A stretch of 64,000 nucleotides of DNA. Origin: Impatiens glandulifera. Its lineage: Eukaryota; Streptophyta; Magnoliopsida; Ericales; Balsaminaceae. The notes below the pieces were generated by a model. It was not told where the DNA came from. It saw only the letters and a program-made list of their open reading frames with translations, and ran no database searches. Within the stretch, counting starts at the first letter, position 1. Each line of letters begins with the position of its first letter. Position numbers and translations under genes: made by a program. The stretch lies in NCBI RefSeq assembly GCF_907164915.1, contig NC_061866.1, forward strand, positions 44,580,320 through 44,644,319, in the 5' to 3' direction. Below are positions 1 to 10,126 of the stretch, one piece after another.

Positions 1-137
1 GAACTCAATCATTACTGTAAGTTCCATTATACAATGAATAATTAAAACCCATTACAATGAGATTGGGTCAATTGATCTCCAAATTATCTTCCTAAGCGAA
101 ACCCACAAAGCGACTTTAAATTTGATCAATCGCATAC

Positions 138-251
138 CTGCTTAAGGAGATTATCGGCGATTCGGTAATAATTGCGAAGAGGGATTCGATTATCAACATC
201 AATCTTCCGGGCCATAGCATTTACGTTGATCGGTTTCTCCGGCGAGGGCAT
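138..251 (-). CDS. AMSH-like ubiquitin thioesterase, first coding exon only (partial)
   Basis: The minus strand starts with ATG at 251 and reads 38 codons to a GT donor (exon end 138, phase 0). The segment KIDVDNRIPLRNYYRIADN (about residues 16-34) closely resembles the N-terminus of plant AMSH1/AMSH3, the helical MIT/USP8-dimerisation-like region. AMSH proteins are JAMM-type, K63-preferring deubiquitinases acting in ESCRT-dependent endosomal sorting. The catalytic MPN+ domain would lie beyond the left edge. Bases 1-137 look like intron 1, and no second exon is visible there. The start codon is only about 375 bp from the stop codon of the co-oriented TBL gene, so the promoter must be compact. 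The paralogue (AMSH1, 2 or 3) cannot be decided from 38 residues; position beside a CAMTA gene favours AMSH3. Confidence 0.8.
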
Positions 252-626
252 CATTATCACGGCGATCTTTATGCTAATCAATCACAGTATCGCCGGAAAA
301 GGAACGAAGGAGGAGAAACGTCGTCGATACGTGTTCGTTAAGTTAATAAAAGAGGAGTCTTTGTACTAAGAATTAACAGAGAAGCTTCGCCCTTCTTCAA
401 TGGAAGTTTTTTTTTTTTTTGTCTGCAGTAAAAGACAATGATTTTATACTTAGGGCTATTTAGTTTTTATCAAAAAAAAATTTTATAAATTATTTCTTTT
501 ATAACATCTAAGTTATTATATATTAAGAAAAATATTTAAAAATGTTAGTTTAAATTCCAAAAATTAAGAAAAAGAGATTTCCAACCGTTGGATTTCAAAA
601 AATGACATTATACTGTAAAAAGAATG

Positions 627-2123
627 CTATTTAGAATCAGACATAAGAAGAGAAACATAAAGAAGTTCGTTCCAAGAATCCGGCACACCGGGAAGACACC
701 AGTGGCTACAATCCTGAATAATCCGGCGACTTCTTCTGACCTCCGGCTGCCGGAAAATGGAAGGGTGTCCATCTTTTCTGTAACCGGTCATTCTTGTAAT
801 GTTCAAATAAGAAACAGGCGTCTTCATTCCTGACATGACAGATTCAAGAACATTCATCATCCATGGATAAGGTCCGAGGAAGCTGTCGTTCCTTATAGGT
901 TCAGTTTCGCCGTCACAATTCCCGCCGGAATTCCATTGCCCTCCTCTGAAATGGGAAGCTGAATACCCACGAAAGAAAACACGGGTTTTTGTGGAGTTTA
1001 CGTTTGAATCAACCCATTTCGCCCATGTCTTTAATGCTCTTGTGTATGCTTCTGCAACTTCAAGCCTGTTGTATACTCGATCTCCTTCCTGGAAATAGTT
1101 GCTCCTGAAATTCAAATATTTCAGAAAATGCTCTGTTTTTTTATCCAAAAAAACAGCAGCTTTTGGTATTGTTATGATTACCCTTTGTAGGTTTTTTGGT
1201 GAGTCCACCAATGGCCGGTGTTGAAGATGATGATATCAGCATCAAGGTAATTGATTGAAGAATCTTGAATCAAGTCAAGTCTTAGAGTTTCTCTTCTCGT
1301 ACCCGCCTTGTCTACAATCTTCCATTCTTGAACCAAGAATGGGGATTTTATGAAATCAATTGAGCAGTTGTAATCCTGGACAAAATGAATTCATTATACT
1401 AAAAAGAAGAAGAATGAATGGATTCAATTCAATCTAAACTGAAATAACCTTGAATCTGAAAGAATAGAAGCCCTGAGTCTTGAATTCTCGCCGGCCGGAA
1501 ACTTCAAACACTCTGCTTTTATCGGCGAGAGAGTTCCTCAGAGCACAAACTAACGATTCCCACATGTTTCTATTCAACGAATCTCCCACGAACACAACCC
1601 TTTTCTCTCTCAAAATTTCCAGCATTTTCAAACCATTAAATCTTGGAATGTTACATCCGTGAGGCCTCCACCGGAGCTGGAAGTAACTAGAATCCGACCG
1701 GCCGTTTTCATAACAATTAAACGCATTATCAACATACGGGCAAGAACCTGGCTTGTAAAGAAGTCTTGATCTTTTATCCAAAACCCATTTTCCATCGAAG
1801 ATGTTGCAAGAACTGAAATGGGTCTTCCTTTCTCTTGAACCTTTGTTTGATTGGACGGTATAAGAAGAAGAAGAAGATGAAACGGGGAAAGTGGTGAAGG
1901 TGGAAGCTATGGAAGAGAGGGATAATAGGCGGGAAGCAAAGGTTGCTGCGGTTAGTGCAGGGCGGGAATCGGAGATGGAAGCGAAGAAGAAGAAGTAGGA
2001 GAGGTAGAAGGATCCGATTAGAAGGGATAGGGTGAGGGCTTTGGTTCTTGATTTCGGGAGGGGAGGAGAAAGGTTTCTTGAATAGTTTGAAAGTGTATAC
2101 CAGAGACTCTTCAGAGAAGCCAT
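627..2123 (-). CDS. Trichome birefringence-like (TBL) wall polysaccharide O-acetyltransferase
   Basis: Three exons on the minus strand, 2123-1449, 1375-1182 and 1104-627, join in phase to give 448 residues, a normal TBL length. An N-terminal membrane anchor lies near residues 30-49, followed by a Ser-rich stem. The TBL domain follows, with conserved cysteines from CNIFDGKWV (residue 106 on). The esterase GDS motif is [15 protein letters not shown] (GDS 180-182). The C-terminal catalytic motif is YRKDGHPS (DxxH), and the family ending [20 protein letters not shown] is present. The family is Golgi-resident type II membrane proteins that acetylate xylan, mannan or pectin. Intron 2 (1105-1181) is short and open in one frame, so a naive ORF call would wrongly merge it. 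In the spliced form [14 protein letters not shown] runs straight into SNYFQEG, as expected. Subclade and substrate cannot be assigned. Confidence 0.92.
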
Positions 2124-3222
2124 TGGAGTAACTAAAGAGTGAGAGAATGAGAGAGTAGCTTTTGGAGGGGATAGTTAACAACGGAAGAGGAAGAGGAAGA
2201 TGAAAGCCTCAACCACTTACAAAAGTGTTGCCATTTCCCACATTACATAATTTGAATATGCTTCCTCATTTTGTTGCATCATTTCTTAAGTCAATAAAAT
2301 AAAATGATTTTTTCAATAATAATAAAAATTTGGAAGGTTTATGAGAAGCATTCCATTTTTATTGCGGGTAATGAATATTTTATTCATTTATGGGACGAAA
2401 TTTAGTGTGGCGTTAAATGTTTGGCAAATGTTTTTCCGAGCTTGATTTTATTACAATTTGTAGAGATTCATTTGTAAAATTAAGTTTGTCGTTCGATTTA
2501 GTGATTTTGGCAACCGAATGAAATACAAAAAAAGATTAAACACAAAGGAAAGCATGTCTAATAATAGACTATTGTTCAGGGTTAAAAATAAAGAGTTAAA
2601 TCTTTTTTCTTGATCTCGAGATTCAATGTAGTCACATAATTTGAATAACTTCAATGTGTAACATTGTTACACGATTAAACTTTGTTGAGAAAAATTATGA
2701 GATTGTTGGAGTGTCATTTACGGAATTCTCACTAATGATGATGTATGTAAAATGAGATGATTATTGTGAGTTGTATGTGTGGAAAACAATTTCTCATTTA
2801 TTTTTACATTATCATGTTGAGACAAATATTTAAAGTATTTTTTTAGAATTTGATTAAAATCAAATGAGTTATAGGCCTATGATAGAGACTACATGGTGGC
2901 TAAAAAAACGAGACTTACACGATGAAACAATGTCCCTACAATTTTTTGGTAGACTGTCCAATTAAAAAAACCCGAATAATAATTAACAACAAGGTAGACC
3001 GTTAAAAATCATTCACACTGTATTATCACAACGATAAATATGTTGATTCGTTTAAGGATCTAATAACTTTTCTTGAGTCAAATAGTTATATTTGGTTTTT
3101 TAATTTTGCACTTTCACTTACATAATATGCTTGCAGCATGGATCATTGAAACAGTGAGTTAAAATCATGCCAATAGTGCCATTGATGATGGACAAACAAA
3201 TTATTGAATCAAATCGCCCAGT
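2124..3222. other. Intergenic, TBL 5' side / AAE7 3' side
   Basis: About 1.1 kb of AT-rich DNA. The part next to 2124 should contain the TBL leader and promoter, and the part next to 3222 the AAE7 3' UTR. No gene, RNA or clear repeat was recognised. Confidence 0.6.
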
Positions 3223-6202
3223 TTAGAGTTTGCTCATCTTAACAGGACCCATTTCCTTAGCCTTAGTCCTCAACAAATGCTTTTGCACCTTCCCCGTAGC
3301 CGTTTTAGGAAGAGGTCCAAAAACAACAGATTTTGGAACCCAATACCCCGGCATCTTCGACTTACAAAACTTAATTATCTCCTCACCCAACCGACGCTCA
3401 TCTGATCCGTCAACCCCTTTCTTCACCGTAACAAACGCACACGGCGACTCCCCCCACCTCTCGTCCGCCCTAGCCACAACCGCCGCCTCCAAAACCGCCC
3501 CATGCAAATACAAAACATTCTCAATCTCCACACTACTTATATTCTCTCCACCCGATATAATTACATCCTTCGCTCTATCCTTTATTTCCACGTACCCATC
3601 TTCATGTTTCACTCCGAGATCGCCCGAATGAAACCACCCGCCACGGAAAGCCTCTTCGTTGGCTTTCTCGTTTTTCAAATATCCCTTCATCACGCCATTC
3701 CCCCGCATTACAATCTCTCCGATTGTTTTTCCATCTGAGGGTACGGGTGTCATATCGTGGGTATTCACCACGGATAATCCCTCCAACGCGATGTAACGAA
3801 CGCCTTGGCGGGAATTGAGACGGGCTTGTGTTTGTGAGGGGAGATTGTCCCATTCGGGTTTCCAGGCGCATACGGTTGAGGGTCCGTATGTTTCTGAAAG
3901 GCCATATGTGTGGGTGACTCGAAAACCGAGGTTTGACATTGATGAGAGGACCGAAGGAGGTGGGGCTGCACCGGCTGTCATTACTTGTACGAGATGTGGG
4001 AGTGGGAGAATAGTTTCTTCTGGAGATGCGTTTATGATTGTGTTTAGAACCACGGGTGCAGCACAGAAATGGGTCACGCCGTGATCTGATATTCCTTGGA
4101 AAACTGCACTTGCCGAGACCTGCATCATGTGAATTGTATTCAAACGAATGTTTGTTTAAATTTGTGTTTGAATTGTGGGTGCGGGTACAAAGCATGTTTA
4201 GATACCCAAATCACTTTCTATGGTACCAAAGGCCTTGATTGATCTTGGGTTATTTTAATAACCAAGTGGTTGTTTTGAAATACTCGTTATTTGGGTAAAA
4301 ATACATGGACCTTTATACTTTAACTAAAGAACAACTTTAGTTAAATAATTACCTGTCGAAGACAAATGCTTGTGCCACAAAGTGCGGCGAGAGTCCAAGT
4401 GAAGCACCAGCCATTACAATGGAACATGGGTAAGGTCCACAAGTAAACAGCTCCTTCATTCATACTCCAAATTAGAGAATTACTGAGAGACATTAGATAC
4501 GCTCCTCTGTGATGCAATACCACTCCCTTAGGACTAGCCGTTGTACCAGAAGTATATCCTAGAGAAATGCTTTGCCACTCGTCTTCTGGAACTTTCCATG
4601 CGAATTCAGGGCAACCGGTTTCCAAGAACTTTTCATATTCAACTGCTCCTCTGCTCAATGCATATTTCAGAGACTTTGAATCACATGTATCATCAGCTAT
4701 GACAACTAATAGTGGAGCCTTAAATATACTTTTGCTTTTATCAGCCCATATTTTTAAAGCTTCCTCTGCCAACGAGAAGAACTCTTGATCCACCATCACC
4801 ACTGCAGAAGATGAATGCTCTAAAAGGAAAGCAACCGTCGATGCATTTAGACGAATATTTACAGGGTTGATTACAGCTCCTGCCATTGGAACTCCAAAAT
4901 GAGCTTCATATAGAGCAGGGACATTGGGAGCAATAACTGCCACCTTTCACAAAAGAAATTTGAGTTATTAGGTATTCAGAACAACCCAAAAGCTTAACAT
5001 GATATTCATTATTCACAGTAATCAATGAAGATCCTATGGGACAAAAACAAAGAATTGAGCAAGCAAAATGATGAATCCTTCTTTTCCTCTGATTTATTAA
5101 AGTAACATAATTCTAACCCTTATCTTCTGCTCCATTTTGAAAGTATAAATCATCTTTGGTCTTTCATTCATTATTCTAACCAAGCAAGGAGAAGGTATTG
5201 ATAGCCAGATCTTTTCCTTCTTCTCTTCCTCCCATTTAAAAGTACAAATCAAACGATGATAAGTTGTTGTATTTCCTCCATTCTTCTTTTGAGAATTAAA
5301 ATGTGGTCACAAGGGGTTAAACACATATCCCGCAAACACACCTATCAATTTAATTAGGCACAGAACTTGCTGCCTGACGGACTCGAACCCAGGAACTCTT
5401 AAAGTCAAAAAGACTGAGATATTCACCTCTTGTTACAGCTAGGCTAGAACAAGGGATAATGTGACTACAAGGGGTAAGCCCATAGCCCGCAAACACACTT
5501 AACCAATTAACAAGACGCCTGACTGACTCGAACCCAGAATCTCTCAAAAGATGGGGATATCCACTTTTGTTGACGCGCAGGCTAGAAGATGGGATTTACT
5601 CACTCTTCTAACCAAACAAGGATGTATTTTACATATCTATTCATTCACTATCTTTCCTTTGTAAATTCTCAATCCAAAAGCAAGTCAAATGCAAATTTTA
5701 CAAAGGAAAACGCAAACAAATTCACCTATATGCAAACGAGATTTAGTTATTCTATAAAGCTACATCAGATCTACATATGTCCCTACATAAGGACGATGTT
5801 GATTGAAATTATATCAACTCCTCATAAATGAAACATAAGTCACTTTCCACCTCAAAATCAAAATTTCGATCATCAAACACAGATAAAAACATCGATTAAT
5901 CAGCAGAACATTCTACTATCGTTTCTTTCATCATTTGCACTAGAAATCAGACAAAGTGAGATCGAGGAAGAGGAGAAGATAGTTACTGTGCTTCCGAAGC
6001 TGGCCGATCTTTGACAAAGAGCAGACGCGAGTTGGCGGCAACGGCGATAAGTTTGGAGCCAAGTGTAGTGTATGGATCCATGGACTAGTGATTTGCGATT
6101 TGGATGAACTAACGCCGCCCTTTCCAGGAACCAGAGAGGCGTCAAAGCCGTGTAGTTAGCGGCGTTCTTCGGCAAATCATCAATATCTCTTTCCACCACC
6201 AT
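3223..6202 (-). CDS. AAE7: Peroxisomal acetate/butyrate-CoA ligase, AAE7/ACN1 type
   Basis: Three exons, 6202-5987, 4943-4353 and 4119-3223, are all in phase 0 and give 567 residues (the Arabidopsis AAE7 protein is about 569). The N-terminus DDLPK..ANYTALTPLWFLERAA is characteristic of AAE7. The AMP-binding P-loop is YTSGTTASPKGV (residues 202-213). Other ANL-family motifs visible are YGLSETYGP, GWFHSGD and the C-terminal lysine region PKTATGKVQKH. The protein ends in SKL, a canonical PTS1, so a peroxisomal matrix location is predicted. The family activates acetate and short-chain acids to acyl-CoA with ATP, feeding the glyoxylate cycle. Intron 1 (4944-5986) is about 1 kb and holds two tandem SINE copies. 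The gene is co-oriented with TBL and AMSH. Confidence 0.95.
5293..5456 (-). repeat. tRNA-derived SINE, copy 2 of a tandem pair, in AAE7 intron 1
   Basis: Read on the minus strand it begins TTCTAGCCTAGCTGTAAC (box A-like). A box B-like CTGGGTTCGAGTCC follows about 60 bases in. A conserved body contains GTGTGTTTGCGGG, and the 3' end is CCCCTTGTGACCACATTTTA. It matches the copies at 5457-5596, 21326-21481 and 21684-21837. The paired internal Pol III boxes and the T-rich tail identify a tRNA-derived SINE rather than a tRNA gene, because there is no cloverleaf. Confidence 0.75.
5457..5596 (-). repeat. tRNA-derived SINE, copy 1 of a tandem pair, in AAE7 intron 1
   Basis: Minus strand: CATCTTCTAGCCTGCGCG, then CTGGGTTCGAGTCAGTCAGG, GTGTGTTTGCGGGCTATGGG and CCCCTTGTAGTCACATT. 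It sits directly head-to-tail with the copy at 5293-5456, in the same orientation as the host gene. It is more diverged from the others in the box A region. Confidence 0.72.
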
Positions 6203-6693
6203 TTTCTCACTTCTCTCTCTTCGATCTCCCTCTCTCTTTCCACCACCATCAACGTGATATCTATCTACGAAACATTAACAAAATGAATTATTTTGATAAA
6301 GTAATCAATTTTTTTTAAAAAAAATTAAATAATTCTCAGTTTCTTTTATGAACAATAACTTCTTAAATTAAATTATTTCTTCATAAGGCTTATGAAATAT
6401 ATCTTAGGATATTTGGAGATTGGAATGTCCTTGTAACACTTATAGAGAGAGGCGGCGGATCAATTAATGGGAGAGAACAAAAACAAATAAAGATAAAAAT
6501 GTGCTCGTGTCACTTTAATTTTTTTCAATTTAATTATTATTTATTTAAATAAATGACATATATTTTCTTATTCATAATTTTTCTTTACTTGATCCGTATA
6601 TGAGGTTGACATCTAGTTAAGTTTTACATTTTAAGTAAAATATCTCACAAACTTTAAAAATTAGTTAGTTGATTTTTTAAGACTATGAAATAA

Positions 6694-7545
6694 TAAAAGA
6701 TAGTTTAAATTTATGTACTATAAAAAAAAATATGCTCATTTAATTTTATTTTATTTTTAATAAAAAAGGTTAATTTTTATTTTTTAATTTATATATTTAT
6801 TAATTAAATATTAATTTATTTTCTCTTTCTTTTTTATTAATTAAATCATTTAAATTTATTTTATTCTTAATTTTTTTATTAGTTTTATATTAGTTTTTTT
6901 ATATTATTTTTTTTATCTCGTTTTATTTCTCTTAGTTCTCAATTTCTTATTTTTTAATGAATTTTAACAATTTATTTATAAATTTTGTTCTGCTGTAATA
7001 TTATTGTGAAGAATTTATTTCTTATTTAATTTAATATAAACAAAATTGAAATTAATCATTTTTTATTTAATTTTTTATTTATAACTTATAGTAATAATAA
7101 AAAAATATAATTTTGTCTAATATTTGATTAATTATTACTCTGTTGTTGTTATTATTTAATTCTTAATTCTTAATGAATTTTTTTTTTATAATTTTTGTTG
7201 TTGAAAAGATAAGTCACTCAGTAGTCATTAGAAATCAAACAATTTTAAAATAATTAATAATTAATTTTAATATAAAAAATATATATATAAAGAAAAGAAG
7301 AGATATAAAATTAAAATAATCCCTAATAAATACTCATATATGAATATTAAGAAATTTATATAAAAAATAAAAGTAAATAGTTAGTTAATTAATGAAAAAG
7401 AAAGAGAAAAAATATATTAATATTTAATTAAAAATATATATAAATATATAAATTAAAAAAAATAAAATTAATTTTATTTACTAACCGAGATTAAATTAAA
7501 CTTTTTTTTTATAATACTTAGGTTTAAATTATCTTTTATTAATAC
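6694..7545. repeat. Candidate foldback element with long, diverged terminal inverted repeats
   Basis: The left arm begins ATAAAAGATAGTTTAAATTT and later has TTATTTTCTCTTTCTTTTTT. The reverse complement of the right arm (about 7545 back to 7370) begins ATAAAAGATAATTTAAACC, with ATATTTTTTCTCTTTCTTTT at the matching distance. Arms are roughly 150-200 bp and diverged. No coding content is visible between them. AT-rich DNA can mimic such pairing, so confidence is moderate. Confidence 0.45.
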
Positions 7546-7734
7546 ATATATTTAAATAAACTACAAATGTATAAATGTATAGTCTGGATGTTGTCTATTG
7601 ATTAATTAAAGAATAATCATTTAAAATATTAAACTATAATAATTTATATTATTAAACAAATGAGGCATTATTCGAGTTTTTGGTTGCCCAATTCCCGGGA
7701 TAAAAAAATGTGAAACTATTTTTTTTTTCTTCTA

Positions 7735-7850
7735 AATATAGTTTAAAAAATTAATAATAATAAAAAAATTAATAAGATTTAAATTTATAATCAAATAAAA
7801 ATATTAAGTTTTTATCTTAACTACGTGACAACTTTTTAACTGTCTTAGTT
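7735..7850. repeat. Dispersed repeat fragment (related copy at 55490-55580)
   Basis: Shares AGTTTAAAAAATTAATAATA and then TAATCAAATAAAA.T.TTAAG and TTTTTATCTTAA with 55490-55565, in the same orientation and spacing. Element type unknown. Confidence 0.45.
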
Positions 7851-10126
7851 TTTATTAAATAAACCTACTTACCACCGAGGTCATTTAAAACAAAACCGCA
7901 GATTAAAAAGTAAAAGTGAAATTAAAGACAACGGCACAAAAATTGTTATCTAGCTCTATAATTTCCGATAATCTCCATAATAGCACATGCAAATATAACT
8001 AGAGAATTATTCCGTATTTATATTATCATAAAAATAAAATTAAACAATATTGTAACCTAACTAGTCTTATTATTAAAAGATATCTTATTATATATTTTAA
8101 CCAACCATCAAACATAAATATTATATTAAGTTTGTGTAAAAAGGACAATTAATATAGAATATTACTTAAACTAATTTAATATTGATTATATGATTTTTAT
8201 AATGCAAAAACACAATTAATAAATTAAGAAGACAAAATAATCTTTGAGATGATTATTTATTTTATGGTTATATGTGATCATCACATAAATAACTTTGGTC
8301 TACAAGAAAGTTGGCAAGTAAACAATTAGGACAGGGAAGTTATAACTAATACATTGTCTGATTCTCCAAATTTAAAATAATAATTTTGTAAGTTTTCATT
8401 TCTTTTTAAATTAATATAAAGATTCTTACTCACTACTTAAAGACATATAGTTCTATTAACCATAATAAACAAGTTTTTAATGCCCTCTCAATTTTTGTAT
8501 GTTTATTATTGTGTGTTTTCATTTTCATTAGTATTAAAATAAATAATAGTGTGTTTTTTTGTATACATGTTGATATTTCTATTACTGGATTAAAATTCAT
8601 TAATACTTTTCAACCTTATAATTATTTTAACTGGTCCAAAGACCAGGCCATCCAGGGCCCTGTTTGACTTTCACTTCGTCGTGTAGTTTAAGCCTTCATA
8701 AGATCTTTGCAGTCTTATCTTTAAAACTCATGGACTTGAATTGAAGCAATTAAAAAAGGGTCGGTTTGTTTGTAATTTTTTTTGAAAAAAATAATAATAG
8801 TTTATTTTTTTAATTTTGAAAGTTACCATTTTATAATTTATATCTTAGGCGGCCGGGTTCAGATTAGGGTTTTTTTAAAAGCATAGAGGGAGAAAAAAAT
8901 AATGATGGATGATTTTGAGGAGGTGATAATTATTTTTTTTTGTAAAAAAACTTAAATAGTATTAATATATATAAATAAAATAAAAAATAATAATTTAAAA
9001 TAAAGGGTATTTTAATATTTTGTTAATGAAATGAGTGATATGATTGCTAAAAAATAATTAATTGAAAAAATGATTTTGTTTAAATTATTTTAAAAATATA
9101 AAGAAAACGACTTTAAACTTGAGAATTTTTCCTCAAACTTGACAATTGAGGTTTGTTCTATTGTTTTATTTGAAGATGTTTTTTTAGATTTTGTCTAAAA
9201 ATTTGTTACGAAAAATAATTTATTTGAGTTTGTAATTTGTTTTTTTAATATTTTAGTTGTTTTTTCGAGTGATTTAATCATTAAAATGATAATAACACAT
9301 AAAAGAGAGTGAATTTATAAAAAATGGTAAAATTTCAAAAATACTCAAAAACCTATATTAAACCAACTCTTGAGCTACCATAATTACTTTTATAACAAAA
9401 TTAATATGTATGTCAAAAAAATAAAATATATTTTGGCAAAAGAAATTAAATGAAGATTTTTAGATATAATATTTTAGAAATTAAATTAATATGATGTGAA
9501 AAATAGAATTATATATATATTTAAAATAATTTATGTTGTTGGTTTGTCTAATTTAACTTTCATTATTTTAATTTTTTTGGATGTGATAATTTGTTTGTTG
9601 TGCTCACACGGTCATCATTTTATAAAATTTAATTGATAATTTAAAAAAAAAATTAAAATAAATAAATACATGAAGCCTAAGTATAAAACAAAGACTTTAA
9701 GACTAAGCTTGTTTGATTTTGAAAAATGAATAATATAAATTTCATATTTGAATTAAACTTTTAATATATAAATAAATTTGATGCATGTTAATTGTTAAAT
9801 AATGAATTGAAAGTATTAAATTATGTAAAAGTAACAACACTAATTTGTGTTATTTAATTTTCACAAAATTATTGGTCCATGTCAAATTCAGTCAGTCACG
9901 AAAACAGTTTGGCCGTCTATTCACAGTCTTCGTCTTCATACATCCGTCGGTTTCTCTCTCTTCTTAATTCAGTTTGGTTGAGAATTGAATTAGGTTTTCA
10001 GCTCAGATACAGATTCCACTTTTCTACTACACCACTTCAAATTGATTTGTTCCTTATGTGTAATCACCTATATATCGGTGAACTCTGAACATCGGCTTAA
10101 TCTCTTTATTTGATTTGATTCTCGTC

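Larger units (their letters stand above)
6203..10126. other. AT-rich intergenic region between AAE7 and CAMTA
   Basis: This 3.9 kb gap holds no convincing gene. The left end is the AAE7 leader, with CT-rich sequence at 6205-6245. Positions 6694-7545 contain a candidate long inverted repeat, listed separately. Positions 7735-7850 resemble 55490-55580, also listed. The right end (about 9880-10126) is less AT-rich and CT-rich and is probably the CAMTA promoter and 5' UTR. Confidence 0.6.

Noticed and set aside
1105..1181. Reading TBL exons 2 and 3 as one uninterrupted region
   Set aside because: The continuous frame inserts about 25 foreign residues between KTYKG and NYFQEG and uses a different frame from exon 2; the GT-AG intron restores the family sequence.
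3602..4195. 197-codon minus-strand frame overlapping AAE7 exon 3
   Set aside because: Out of frame with the AAE7 reading frame, which has all ANL-family motifs and a PTS1.
5390..5400. GACTCGAACCC suggested a tRNA gene (T-loop) on the minus strand
   Set aside because: Box A and B-like sites exist but no acceptor stem, D stem or anticodon stem can be folded, and four similar copies show a SINE.
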